64,000 bases of DNA, from contig CAXTCN010000001.1 of NCBI GenBank assembly GCA_964242575.1, forward strand, positions 62,001 through 126,000, given 5' to 3'. Under the pieces are notes generated by a model that was not told the origin of the DNA, made no database searches, and saw nothing but the letters and a program-made list of their open reading frames with translations. The translations under genes were made by a program, and so were the position numbers. The DNA is from JANPPS01 sp964242575 (GTDB lineage Bacteria; Pseudomonadota; Alphaproteobacteria; Acetobacterales; Acetobacteraceae). Each line of letters starts with the position of its first letter. Within the stretch, counting starts at the first letter, position 1. Of the stretch, positions 42,782-51,830 are shown piece after piece.

Positions 42782-43258
42782 ATGAGATCGTTCCCGACCA
42801 TTCTCCTGCTTGGCCTGATGACTGGCCCCGTGCTGGCCGCCAGCGATGATCCCACCCGCATCGGCGACGTCAGCACGACATTCCGCGTGGTGGGACGCAA
42901 TGACAGAATCGTGGTGGACCGCTACGACGACCCGAAGGTAAGCGGCGCGAGTTGCTATGTGTCGCGCGCGGAAACCGGCGGCATCAAAGGAACCGTTGGC
43001 CTCGCCACGGACCCCAGCCGCTTCAGCATCGCTTGCCGCGCGACGGGCGCTATCTCCATCCCTGACCGGCTACCTGACAACGAGGTCGTGTTTGGCGCCT
43101 CGGCCAATTGGTTGTTCAAGGAAATCCGGGTCAGCCGCATGTGGGATGCGCAAAAGCGGACGCTGGTTTATCTTGTATGGTCCACGCGGGCGCTCAGTAC
43201 AGGTGGCAGCCCGTATAACAGCGTCAGCGTAATCTCGGTCAACGCGCCGGGCAGCTAA
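42782..43258 (+). CDS. CreA family periplasmic protein
   Basis: This 158-residue protein starts with a signal peptide (MRSFPTILLLGLMTGPVLAA). The mature part has the CreA family pattern IGDVSTTFRVVGRNDRIVVD, DPKVSGASCYVSRAETGGIK, and the end WDAQKRTLVYLVWSTRAL. The ATG at 42782 follows AAGGTG; an upstream in-frame codon at 42752 lacks a site. The family is widespread in proteobacteria with unknown function. It faces a divergent LuxR-type gene across 241 bp. Confidence 0.85.
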   Translation: MRSFPTILLLGLMTGPVLAASDDPTRIGDVSTTFRVVGRNDRIVVDRYDDPKVSGASCYVSRAETGGIKGTVGLATDPSRFSIACRATGAISIPDRLPDNEVVFGASANWLFKEIRVSRMWDAQKRTLVYLVWSTRALSTGGSPYNSVSVISVNAPGS

Positions 43259-43271
43259 CTTTCGACCCACG

Positions 43272-43652
43272 TCATTGCGACTGTAGCGGCATCCGCAAGT
43301 TGAAGCCGGCGCCCGGCAAGGCTCGACGCTCCTGCTCCTCCTGAGCGCTCGAGCCGGCTGAGAAGCCGTCACCGCGATATTGCCTGCCACGAGTGAAGAT
43401 GCTTGGCGAGAGTTGCGGGGCATTGCTGGCGCGCGGTGGCGCTGGGGCCGCGCTGTCCCGGTTCGGCAACGGTGCCGGTATGAAAATTGGTCCGCCCGTC
43501 TGTGGGACAGCAGTTGAGGACGGCGGCGGCGACAGTATGATGGGTGCCGGCGGCGTCGCTTGCAGGCTCAAACCGCGGGTCGCCTGCGCGTTCACGCCCC
43601 AGGAGGCGGTTACGATGGCAGCCGCGCAAAGGGCTGCGAACATCCTCGTCAT
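43272..43652 (-). CDS. Secreted proline-rich protein of unknown function
   Basis: This 126-residue protein has a signal peptide (MTRMFAALCAAAIVTASWGVNA). Its middle is low-complexity and Pro/Ala/Ser-rich (PPAPIILSPPPSSTAVPQ), and its C terminus (ERRALPGAGFNLRMPLQSQ) is short. It overlaps the upstream Nudix gene as ATGA. No recognised domain is present. It is probably a periplasmic or wall-associated linker-like protein. Confidence 0.6.
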   Translation of the reverse strand: MTRMFAALCAAAIVTASWGVNAQATRGLSLQATPPAPIILSPPPSSTAVPQTGGPIFIPAPLPNRDSAAPAPPRASNAPQLSPSIFTRGRQYRGDGFSAGSSAQEEQERRALPGAGFNLRMPLQSQ

Positions 43653-44191
43653 ATCTGCACCTCCGGCGACATGCCACGGGGGTCTAAAAGTGGATTGGCG
43701 TCAGGCGCACCCAACGGACCTGTCTCAGCCCGGTGCCACGCCTGCAACGACCAGTGAACCGATGGGAACGCGAGTTCGTCCCATGGAATTTCGTTCCAAG
43801 CAAACAGGCGAACGTCTAGGCTCTCGGTTCCGGCCGCATAAGTCGGCGGTCCCGTGAACCCGGCCCGGAAAATGATCTGGACCTGGCCGATGCGAGCGAT
43901 GCTGTACACCGCCAAAATGCCGTCGAGCGTGATGCGGGCCTGCGCCTCTTCGAACGCCTCCCGTTGCGCGCCCTCCTCGACGGTCTCGTTCAGTTCCAGG
44001 TAGCCGGCCGGGAGAGTCCAGAACCCGTGACGTGGCGCAATCGCGCGGCGGCACAACAGGACTCGGTCTTCGGCCACAACCACGGAGCCAACCACGATCT
44101 TTGGGTTCTCGTAGGCTACCCAGCCGCACGTATCGCAGACATCCCTTTCACGGGTGTCGCCGGCCGGAACGATGGTTGAGAAGCGCGCCAT
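43649..44191 (-). CDS. Nudix hydrolase
   Basis: This 180-residue enzyme hydrolyses a nucleoside diphosphate linked to another group. The Nudix box is nearly perfect: GYLELNETVEEGAQREAFEEAQA. The N terminus has CDTCGWVAYENPKIVVGSVV, half of a zinc ribbon like that in NudC-type proteins, but the second cysteine pair is missing. The substrate could be ADP-ribose, NADH or a similar compound. It is coupled to the secreted proline-rich gene. Confidence 0.9.
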   Translation of the reverse strand: MARFSTIVPAGDTRERDVCDTCGWVAYENPKIVVGSVVVAEDRVLLCRRAIAPRHGFWTLPAGYLELNETVEEGAQREAFEEAQARITLDGILAVYSIARIGQVQIIFRAGFTGPPTYAAGTESLDVRLFAWNEIPWDELAFPSVHWSLQAWHRAETGPLGAPDANPLLDPRGMSPEVQI

Positions 44192-44513
44192 GTCTTAAGT
44201 TGCAGCTTGGAGCAGGCCGGATCAAGTCTCGTCGCTGAGATTCAACGGCCCCTGCCGCTATACGCTGAGGTTCAGCAACGACCCTCTTGGCTTAAAACCC
44301 GGCGGCGCACCGCCGATAGCGGGCAGCTTGTCCGGAGGTGCGGCCTGCAGCGGCGCTCCGCCCTCGATAGGGTTGCGCGCCAAGCGAACCGGTCCGGGCC
44401 GCTGCAACGGAGCCGTGGTGGGAACGCCAGAGAAAGCGGAGAGCGAATTGGGTGACAACATACCGAGGATCGTAACCGGAAAAGATTAAGGAAAGATTGC
44501 CGTGCGAAGCGCT
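44192..44513. other. Intergenic region between pgk and the Nudix gene
   Basis: These 322 bp hold no convincing gene. A minus-strand open frame of 67 codons at 44258-44461 has no ribosome site and a low-complexity Pro-rich product. The region should contain the Nudix promoter and the end of the pgk transcript. I see no clear terminator. Confidence 0.5.
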
Positions 44514-45704
44514 TCAGGCCTGCAACGCCGCAACCCCCGGCAAGGTCTTGCCCTCCAGCCACTCCAGGAACGCCCCACCGGCCGTGCTGACATAGCTCAG
44601 CCGGTCCAGCACGCCGGCGTGCCGCAACGCAGCGACCGTATCACCCCCGCCGGCGACGCTGCGGAGCGCGCCCTGTGCGGTGGCCTCGGCCACGGCGAGC
44701 GCCAGCGCCGTGGTGGCGACATCGAACGGCGGCGTCTCGAATGCGCCAAGCGGGCCGTTCCACACGAGCGTCCGCACGTCCGGCAACCGGTCGCACAAGG
44801 CACGGACCGTGTTGGGACCCACGTCGAGCATCATGGCGTCGCCGGGTATGGCCTGCGCGGAGACGGTTTCGGTCGGTGGGTTGGCCCGGAACTCCCGTGC
44901 AACGATGGCATCGACCGGCAGCACGATCTCGCACCCTGCCCGGTTGGCCTCGGCCAGGATATCCCGCGCTGTCGGGTGCATCTCGGCCTCCTGCAAGCTA
45001 CGCCCCACATCGGTGCCGTTGGCGGCGAGGAACGTGTTGGCCATCGCGCCGCCGATTACCAGGATATCCACCCGGCTCACCAGGTTGCCCAACAGCTCAA
45101 GCTTGGTCGACACCTTGGAGCCGCCGACGATCGCGAGGACCGGGGGCGCCGGCGTGGTGAGCGCCGCCTCCAACGCCTCGATTTCAGCCTGCATCATCCG
45201 GCCGGCGTAGGCTGGCAGCAGGTGCGCCACCCCCTCGGTGCTTGCGTGCGCGCGGTGCGCGGCGGAGAACGCGTCGTTCACGTATAGGTCGGCCAAGCCC
45301 GCCAGGCCGCGGGCGAAAGCCGGATCGTTGGCCTCCTCGCCGGCATGGAACCGGGTGTTCTCCAGCACCAATACGCCGCCGTCCTGCAAGCGGCCCACCG
45401 CCTGTTGGGCAGGCGGACCAACGCAGTCCTCGGCGAACGCGACCTCCTGCCCGAGTGCCGTGCCCAGCGCCGCCGCCATGGGCGCCAGCGACATCTCCGG
45501 CACCCGCTTGCCCCGAGGCCGGTCGAAGTGACTGCACACGACCACCCGCGCGCCTGCCGCCGCAAGCTCGCGGATCGTGGGGCACAGGCGCTCGATGCGG
45601 GTCAGGTCGCTGATGGCGCCGTCGCGAACGGGCACGTTGAGGTCGGCGCGCAACAGCACGCGCTGGCCTTTAAGCGCGACCCCGTTCAGCGTGCGCAGGG
45701 CCAC
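44514..45704 (-). CDS. pgk: Phosphoglycerate kinase
   Basis: This glycolytic/gluconeogenic enzyme transfers phosphate between 1,3-bisphosphoglycerate and ADP. The protein has 396 residues. The N-terminal motif RVLLRADLNVPVRDG, the basic patch VVCSHFDRPRGK, VLAIVGGSKVSTKLELLGNL, and the nucleotide-site VAGGGDTVAALRHAGV are all present. The start is GTG 45704, touching the gap stop (TGAGTG). It is the last gene of the tkt-gap-pgk run. Confidence 0.96.
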   Translation of the reverse strand: MALRTLNGVALKGQRVLLRADLNVPVRDGAISDLTRIERLCPTIRELAAAGARVVVCSHFDRPRGKRVPEMSLAPMAAALGTALGQEVAFAEDCVGPPAQQAVGRLQDGGVLVLENTRFHAGEEANDPAFARGLAGLADLYVNDAFSAAHRAHASTEGVAHLLPAYAGRMMQAEIEALEAALTTPAPPVLAIVGGSKVSTKLELLGNLVSRVDILVIGGAMANTFLAANGTDVGRSLQEAEMHPTARDILAEANRAGCEIVLPVDAIVAREFRANPPTETVSAQAIPGDAMMLDVGPNTVRALCDRLPDVRTLVWNGPLGAFETPPFDVATTALALAVAEATAQGALRSVAGGGDTVAALRHAGVLDRLSYVSTAGGAFLEWLEGKTLPGVAALQA

Positions 45705-46721
45705 TCACATGCTTCCGAACAGGGCGGCCGTGTCGGCCATGCGGTTGCTGAAGCCCCACTCGTTGTCGTACCAGGCCATCACGCGCGCCAGTTGGCCGTC
45801 CACCACTGCGGTCTGGGTGGCGTCGAAGCTGCAAGACGCCGCGACGTGGTTGAAGTCGGTGCTCACCAGCGGCGCCGTGCTGTACTCCATGATGCCCTGC
45901 ATCGGCCCGGCGGCCGCGGCCTTGAACGCGTCGTTGATCTGCTGGACCGTCGCGTGCTCCCGCAAGTTCACGTCCAGGTTCACCAGCGATACATTGGGGA
46001 CTGGCACCCGGATGGAGGTGCCGTCCAGCTTGCCCTGCAGGTCCGGCAGCACGAGGCCGAGCGCCCGCGCGGCGCCAGTGCTGGTAGGGATGGAGCTGAC
46101 GGCGGCGGCGCGGGCGCGGTGCAGGTCCTTGTGCAGCGTGTCCACGGTGTTCTGGTCCCCGGTGTAGGCGTGGATGGTGACCATGTAGCCGCGCAGGATG
46201 CCGAAGCTCTCGTGCAGCACCTTCGCCATAGGCGCTAAGCAGTTGGTGGTGCAGGACGCGTTGCTGATGACGGTCATGTCCGGGCGGATCACGTCCTGGT
46301 TCACGCCGAACACGACCGTCGCGTCCACGCCGTCGGCCGGGGCGCTGATCAACACCTTGCGGGCGCCAGCGCCCTGGATCAACGCGCTGGCGGCTTCCTT
46401 AGTAGTGAAGCGGCCGGTGCACTCCATCGCCACGTCGACGCCCTGGTAGGGCACCTTGGCCGGGTCGCGCTCGGCGGAGACCTTGATCGGTCCCCAGGTC
46501 CTGCCGCCGTGCCGGATGGTGATGCTGTCGCCCTGGACCTCGACAACGCCGGGAAAACGGCCGTGCACGCTGTCGAAGCGGAACAGGTGCGCGTTGGCCT
46601 CGACGCTGCCGAGGTCGTTGATGGCGACGGGCACGACGTCGTCCCGCCCGCTCTCGACGATGGCGCGCAGCACCAGTCGTCCGATGCGCCCGAACCCGTT
46701 GATGGCGACCTTTACGGCCAT
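45705..46721 (-). CDS. gap: Glyceraldehyde-3-phosphate dehydrogenase
   Basis: This 338-residue NAD-dependent enzyme begins VKVAINGFGRIGRLVLRA. The catalytic cysteine is in ISNASCTTNCLAPMAKVL, and the C-terminal NAD region is WYDNEWGFSNRMADTA. GGGAGAAAG lies upstream of the ATG at 46721. It sits between tkt and pgk, with pgk starting directly at its stop, so the three are one transcription unit. Confidence 0.97.
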   Translation of the reverse strand: MAVKVAINGFGRIGRLVLRAIVESGRDDVVPVAINDLGSVEANAHLFRFDSVHGRFPGVVEVQGDSITIRHGGRTWGPIKVSAERDPAKVPYQGVDVAMECTGRFTTKEAASALIQGAGARKVLISAPADGVDATVVFGVNQDVIRPDMTVISNASCTTNCLAPMAKVLHESFGILRGYMVTIHAYTGDQNTVDTLHKDLHRARAAAVSSIPTSTGAARALGLVLPDLQGKLDGTSIRVPVPNVSLVNLDVNLREHATVQQINDAFKAAAAGPMQGIMEYSTAPLVSTDFNHVAASCSFDATQTAVVDGQLARVMAWYDNEWGFSNRMADTAALFGSM

Positions 46722-46734
46722 TAGACTTTCTCCC

Positions 46735-48792
46735 TCAGTTGGGCAGCCGCTTCTTGACTGCGGCTGCGATGGCGTCCGGCGTGATGCCGAAATGCCGGTA
46801 AAGCTCTGCCCCCGGCGCGCTGGCGCCGAAGCCGGTCATGCCGATGAACTGCCCGTCCGAGCCGAGCCAACGCTCCCAGCCGAAGCCGCAGGCGGCTTCG
46901 ATGCCAAAACGGGGTGCGCTGCCGAGCACGCCGGCACGGTAGATGTCCGCCTGTTGTGCAAAAAGCTCCCAGCAGGGCAGGCTCACCACCGCGACCGGCA
47001 CGCCGTCTTGCGCCAGCAGCCGCCGCGCCTCCGCCGCCAGCGCCACCTCCGACCCGGTCGCGATCAGCGTGGCCTGCCGAGGGCCGTCCGCCTCCGCCAG
47101 CACGTAGCCGCCGCGGGCGCAGCGATTCTCCGCGGAATCGGTCCGGAGCGACGGCACGGGTTGGCGGGACAACACCAGCAGGCTCGGCCCTTCAGTCTGC
47201 CGCACCGCGAGTTCCCAGCACTCGGCGGTCTCCATAGCGTCAGCCGGACGCAGCACGTGCACGCCAGGCATGGCGCGCAGGCCGGCGAGCTGTTCCACCG
47301 GTTGGTGCGTCGGCCCGTCCTCGCCCACGCCGATGCTGTCATGCGTGAACACGTAGATGACCCGCTGCCGCATCAGCGCCGCCAGGCGCAGCGCCGGGCG
47401 CATGTAATCGCTGAACACCAGGTAGGTGCCGGCGTAGGGCAGGATGCCGCCGTGCAGCGCCATGCCGTTCATGCAGGCGGCCATGCCGTGCTCGCGCACG
47501 CCGTAATGCACGTAGCGCCCGGCATACGCGCCCGGCGCCACCGCCGCCATGCCGCGCACTTGGGTCAGGTTTGATCCCGTGAGGTTAGCCGACCCTCCGA
47601 CCAGCTCCGGGATGGCCTGCGCCAAGGTCTCCAGCACGCGCTGGCTGCTGGCGCGGGTGGCGAGCGTCGGGCGGGTTTCGGCCAGTTCCAGGCGCAACGC
47701 CGCCGTTGCCTCGTGCCAACTGTCCGGCAGCCGTCCGGCGACCACCCGCTCGAACTCAGGGCGGAGCGGGTGGTTGGCGAGCCGCTTCAACCAACTGCGC
47801 CGGGCCGCCGTTCCCCGAACCCCGGCAGCGGCCCAGCGGGCGGTCAGGTCCGGCGGCACCTCGAACGGCGGATGCGGCCAGTCCAGCGCGTGCTTGGCCG
47901 CGTCCGCCTCGATGGGGCCGAGCGGGCTGCCATGATAGGCGGCAGTGCCGGCCTTGGTCGGCGCCGCGAAGCCGATCACGGTCTGGCAGGCAATCAACGT
48001 TGGTTTCTTGGACCGCACCGCTAACGACAGCGCCGCCACGATCTGCGCCGGCTCATGCCCGTCCACCCGCTTCGTCGCCCACCCCAGCGCCGCATAGCGC
48101 TTAAGCTGGTCTTCGGAGCTGGACAGGCTCGTGCAGCCATCAGTCGACGAGCTGTTGTCGTCCCACAGCACCGTCAGCCGGTCCAGCCGCAGGTGCCCGG
48201 CCAGCGCGGCTGCCTCGTGGCCCACGCCCTCCATCAAGTCACCGTTCGAGCACATCACCCAGGTGCGATGGTCCACCAGGCTCCGTCCGAACCGCGCCGC
48301 CATCATGCGTTCCGCCAGCGCCATGCCGACCGCGACGCCCAGCCCCTGGCCGAGCGGCCCGGTGGTGGTCTCGATACCCGGGTGGTCGCCGTGCTCGGGG
48401 TGTCCAGCAGCCGGACTGTCGAGCTGCCGGAAACGCTGCAGGGCGCCAAGCTCCATGCCGGCATGGCCGGTCAGGTGCAGCAGCGCATACAGCAGCATGG
48501 ACCCGTGCCCGGCGGACAGCACGAAGCGGTCCCGGTCCGGCCAGCGCGGGTCCACGGCGTCGAACCGCAACATCCGGGTCCACAGCGAGGTCGCCACGTC
48601 CGCCATGCCCATCGGCATCCCGGGGTGTCCGGACCCGGCCGCCTCCACCGCGTCGATTGCCAGCGCCCGGATCGCGTTCGCCATCCGCCGCTCGACCGTC
48701 GCCGGCCGCGCCAGGATCGCTGCCTGGTGCGCGAGGGCCAGGGTGCCGTGCCGGGTTGGTGCGAGCGTGTCGGGTTCGCTGGTGCCGTCCAT
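46735..48792 (-). CDS. tkt: Transketolase
   Basis: This thiamine-diphosphate enzyme of the pentose phosphate pathway has 685 residues. The N-terminal part has AIDAVEAAGSGHPGMPMGMA and GPLGQGLGVAVGMALAERMM. The cofactor motif is seen as WVMCSNGDLMEGVGHEAAAL with WDDNSSS shortly after. The middle domain has YVHYGVREHGMAACMNGMAL and FTHDSIGVGEDGPTHQPVEQ. CGGAGG lies upstream of ATG 48792. It leads the tkt-gap-pgk operon, the arrangement common in alphaproteobacteria, where fba often follows; no fba is seen here. Confidence 0.96.
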   Translation of the reverse strand: MDGTSEPDTLAPTRHGTLALAHQAAILARPATVERRMANAIRALAIDAVEAAGSGHPGMPMGMADVATSLWTRMLRFDAVDPRWPDRDRFVLSAGHGSMLLYALLHLTGHAGMELGALQRFRQLDSPAAGHPEHGDHPGIETTTGPLGQGLGVAVGMALAERMMAARFGRSLVDHRTWVMCSNGDLMEGVGHEAAALAGHLRLDRLTVLWDDNSSSTDGCTSLSSSEDQLKRYAALGWATKRVDGHEPAQIVAALSLAVRSKKPTLIACQTVIGFAAPTKAGTAAYHGSPLGPIEADAAKHALDWPHPPFEVPPDLTARWAAAGVRGTAARRSWLKRLANHPLRPEFERVVAGRLPDSWHEATAALRLELAETRPTLATRASSQRVLETLAQAIPELVGGSANLTGSNLTQVRGMAAVAPGAYAGRYVHYGVREHGMAACMNGMALHGGILPYAGTYLVFSDYMRPALRLAALMRQRVIYVFTHDSIGVGEDGPTHQPVEQLAGLRAMPGVHVLRPADAMETAECWELAVRQTEGPSLLVLSRQPVPSLRTDSAENRCARGGYVLAEADGPRQATLIATGSEVALAAEARRLLAQDGVPVAVVSLPCWELFAQQADIYRAGVLGSAPRFGIEAACGFGWERWLGSDGQFIGMTGFGASAPGAELYRHFGITPDAIAAAVKKRLPN

Positions 48793-48861
48793 CAGACCTC
48801 CGAGGGGGTCGCGCGGCTATACGAGCGGTTTGGGCCGCGGGCAAGGGCGAGGGCAGGCGGG

Positions 48862-49436
48862 TCAGGCGAGGCGGGTGGTACGGTAGAGTTCGTGGAGTGG
48901 AACGCGAAGCCCGACGCTCTGGAACACGAGATCCCCGCCGGTAATCAGTTCCGGCGTTTCCGGCCAGCCGCCGTCCGCCTCGCGCCGTAGCAGCTCAGCG
49001 CCGATGGACGCGCTGCGCAGCACCAGGATTTCCTGCACGCTCGGGATAGTGGTGTAGGTCCAGACATTGGACCAGGTCTCGGCCTGGTTGCTGGGCGACA
49101 GGATTTCGACCAGCAGGACCGGGTTCGACAACAACGCCTCCTCATCTGTGTAAGGCGAGCAGGTGACGGCGAGGTCCGGAATTCGCACGTTGTGCGACGC
49201 GTGCACCCGGGGAACGATGCCGGGGGTAACGATAACGCTGCAGGAGCTACCAAGCGATCGGAGGGGTTGCCGAGCGCGATGGTCAACTCGCTCTGCAAGG
49301 CGCCATGCGTTCGATTGGTCGGCGACATGGCCTGCGGCTCGCCGTCCACAAGCTGCCAGGCCCGGCCGTCGCCAGGCTCCCACGCCATGAAGTCCTCGAC
49401 GGACATGAACGCAGGCACTTTTGCAAGAGCGACCAT
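48862..49436 (-). pseudogene. Uma2 family protein, frameshifted
   Basis: The N-terminal part reads MVALAKVPAFMSVEDFMAWE and RTHGALQSELTIALGNPSDR from 49436 in one frame. The rest of the Uma2 (DUF820, PD-(D/E)XK-like) fold continues in another frame: SCSVIVTPGIVPRVHASHNV, RIPDLAVTCSPYTDEEALL, NPVLLVEILSPSNQAETWSN. The switch lies near 49250-49256 and fits loss of one base. Both halves match the family, so the gene was once whole. It is either a recent pseudogene or a sequencing error. Uma2 genes are abundant and often mobile in some bacteria. Confidence 0.85.
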
Positions 49437-49467
49437 AGCCCATGATACCACGTCCGCCCCGGAACCG

Positions 49468-50511
49468 TCAGCCATTCTCCCGCGGCGGTCGGGCCACCCG
49501 CACCAGCAGCTTGCCGAAGTTGCGCCCGTCCAGCAGGCCGATGAACGCGTCCGGCGCCTGCGCCAACCCTTCCACGATGTCCTCGCGGTACTTGACTTGG
49601 CCGTTGCGCAGCCATTCCGTCATCGCCGCATGGAACGCGGGCCGTTGATCGGCGAACTCGCGCTGGATGAACCCGCGGACATTGAGGCTCCGGGACAGCA
49701 CCGCGCGCATCATGGGGGGCAGCCGGTCGGGTCCGGCGCCTGGCCCCGTGCTGTTGTACTGGGCGACCAACCCGCACACCGGCACCCGCGCGAACGTGTT
49801 CAACAGCGGCAGCACCGCATCCCACACGGCACCGCCGACGTTTTCGAAGTACACGTCAATGCCGTCCGGACAGGCCGCCCGCAACTGCTCCGGGAAATCG
49901 GGCGCGCGGTGGTCGGCCACGGCATCGAAGCCGAGTTCCTGCCGCACGAACGCGCACTTCTCCGGTCCGCCGGCGATGCCGACCGCACGGGCGCCTTTGA
50001 TGCGCGCGATCTGCCCGACCGTGGAGCCGACCGGGCCGCTTGCCGCCGCGACCACGACGGTCTCGCCAGGCTGCGGCTTGCCGATGGTGAGCAGGCCGGC
50101 ATAGGCGGTGAAGCCCGGCATCCCCAGCACGCCCAACGCGGTGGAAACCGGCGCGTCGGCCGGGTCGAGCCGGCGCAGGGTTGCGGCGTCCGCCACCGCA
50201 TGGGTCTGCCAGCCCGAGTGCGACAGCACGATGTCGCCGGCCTCGAAGCCGTCTTGCTGGCTGTGCACCACCTCGGCCACGGTGCCGCCCTCCATCACGG
50301 CGCCGACCTCGACCGGTGCCGCGTAGGATTTCGCCGCGTCCATGCGGCCCCGCATGTAAGGGTCGAGCGACAGGTACAGCACCCGCAGCAGCACTTGGCC
50401 CGGCGACGGGGCCGGCATGGCTGACTGCTCCGTCCGGAAGTCGGCCGGCACCGGACGCCCCTGGGGACGGCGGGCCAGGACAATGCGCGTGTTCAGCAGA
50501 TTATCCCCCAC
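49468..50511 (-). CDS. NADP-dependent medium-chain reductase/dehydrogenase
   Basis: This 347-residue zinc-free MDR-family protein resembles curcumin/2-alkenal reductases. It has RVLYLSLDPYMRGRMDAAKS, the nucleotide-binding stretch VVAAASGPVGSTVGQIARIK, VGIAGGPEKCAFVRQELGFD, and the end VRVARPPRENG. The GTG at 50511 (four bases after the preceding stop, start NLLNTRIVLARRPQGRPVP) is chosen because the longer frame reads into the upstream gene. The substrate is probably an alpha,beta-unsaturated carbonyl. Confidence 0.88.
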   Translation of the reverse strand: MGDNLLNTRIVLARRPQGRPVPADFRTEQSAMPAPSPGQVLLRVLYLSLDPYMRGRMDAAKSYAAPVEVGAVMEGGTVAEVVHSQQDGFEAGDIVLSHSGWQTHAVADAATLRRLDPADAPVSTALGVLGMPGFTAYAGLLTIGKPQPGETVVVAAASGPVGSTVGQIARIKGARAVGIAGGPEKCAFVRQELGFDAVADHRAPDFPEQLRAACPDGIDVYFENVGGAVWDAVLPLLNTFARVPVCGLVAQYNSTGPGAGPDRLPPMMRAVLSRSLNVRGFIQREFADQRPAFHAAMTEWLRNGQVKYREDIVEGLAQAPDAFIGLLDGRNFGKLLVRVARPPRENG

Positions 50512-50512
50512 G

Positions 50513-51763
50513 TTACGACGCCTCCAGCACCCGGTTCGCCCGCGCCACCACGGCTTCGAACAGCACCTGGCAGCCGGCCTCCGCCTCGGTGTCCTCAATG
50601 CTCTCCGCCTCGTTGTGGCTAAGGCCGTCCTTGCACGGCGTGAAAATCATCGCCGCCGGCACATGCCGCGCCACATAGACTGCGTCGTGCCCGGCGCCGG
50701 AGACGATCTCCCGCGCGGGCAGGCCGAGCCGGTTCGCGGCCTGGCGCACCAGGTCCACGCAGGCCGGGTCGAACGGCTGGGCCGGGATGCGGAACAGCTC
50801 CCGCACGTCAAGCTGCACGCCGCAGTCGCGCGCGACGAACCCGGCTTCCCGCGGGAACTGCGCGGCCAGCCGGTCGATCTCCGCCTGGTCGGGATGGCGG
50901 AACTCGGCGGTGAAGCGCACCTCGCCCGGGATCACGTTGCGGCTGTTGGGCGTCACGAACAACTGCCCGACCGTGCCGCGACCATCCTCGCCACGGGCGC
51001 GCATCATGCGGTCCACCAGGTCGATCACGCGGGCCGCGCACACTAGCGCGTCGCGCCGGGTGCTGGGCGGCGTGGTGCCGGCGTGGCTGTCCTGGCCGGT
51101 GGCGACGCAGTCGAACCACACCTGCGCCTGCCCGCCGGTCACGATGCCGATGGCCTTGCCTTCGCGTTCCAGGATCGGCCCTTGTTCGATGTGCAGCTCG
51201 AAATAGGCGTCAGCCGGGAAGTGCCGCGCCGGTTCCGGCCCACGCGCGCCGATGCCGTCCAGCGCCGCCGCCACGGTCACGCCGTCTGGGTCTGCCAGCG
51301 CCTCAATGGCGGCATGGTCATACACCCCGGCCCAAACGCCGGACCCCATGAGGCTGTGGCCGAACCGGGCGCCCTCCTCATCGGTCCAGTTCACCAACTC
51401 CAGCGGAGCCTCGGTCTGGATGCCGAGGTCGTCGAGGCTGCGCATCACCTCGAGCCCGGCCATCACGCCCAGTGCGCCGTCGAACTTGCCGCCGGAGGGC
51501 TGGCTGTCCAGGTGGCTGCCGAACAGCACCGGCAAGCGCGCCGGGTTACGCCCGGGACGGCGGGCGAACATGTTGCCGATGGCATCGACCCGCAGCGACA
51601 GCCCCGCCGCCTCGCACAGCGCGCGGAACCGGTCCCGGCCGGCGCGGTCCACCTCGCTCAAGGCCAGCCGCCGCACGCCGCCCTTCGGCGTCGCGCCGAT
51701 TGCCGCCATGTCCATCAGGCTGTCCCAGAGCCGCCGTCCGTCGATCCGCTGGTTTGTCGCCAT
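50513..51763 (-). CDS. M20-family Zn-dependent hydrolase (hydantoinase/carbamoylase type)
   Basis: This 416-residue enzyme belongs to the amidase, hydantoinase/carbamoylase family, which cleaves N-carbamoyl amino acids or related ureides. Family marks are LPVLFGSHLDSQPSGGKFDG, VNWTDEEGARFGHSLMGS, FELHIEQGPILEREGKAIG, SHAGTTPPSTRRDAL, and SGAGHDAVYVARHVPAAMIF. ATG 51763 follows AAGGG by seven bases. It directly precedes the reductase gene on the same strand and diverges from a class II aldolase gene 67 bases away, so the three may act in one catabolic route. Confidence 0.9.
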   Translation of the reverse strand: MATNQRIDGRRLWDSLMDMAAIGATPKGGVRRLALSEVDRAGRDRFRALCEAAGLSLRVDAIGNMFARRPGRNPARLPVLFGSHLDSQPSGGKFDGALGVMAGLEVMRSLDDLGIQTEAPLELVNWTDEEGARFGHSLMGSGVWAGVYDHAAIEALADPDGVTVAAALDGIGARGPEPARHFPADAYFELHIEQGPILEREGKAIGIVTGGQAQVWFDCVATGQDSHAGTTPPSTRRDALVCAARVIDLVDRMMRARGEDGRGTVGQLFVTPNSRNVIPGEVRFTAEFRHPDQAEIDRLAAQFPREAGFVARDCGVQLDVRELFRIPAQPFDPACVDLVRQAANRLGLPAREIVSGAGHDAVYVARHVPAAMIFTPCKDGLSHNEAESIEDTEAEAGCQVLFEAVVARANRVLEAS

Positions 51764-51830
51764 GTGCCGCCCTTTATTGTCGCCTGGAGCCGATACAGGC
51801 ATCATGCCGGCACAGCCAGCCGAGGACCAC

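Noticed and set aside
44258..44461. Minus-strand frame of 67 codons between pgk and the Nudix gene
   Set aside because: No Shine-Dalgarno site and a low-complexity Pro-rich product; kept only as a note in the intergenic entry.
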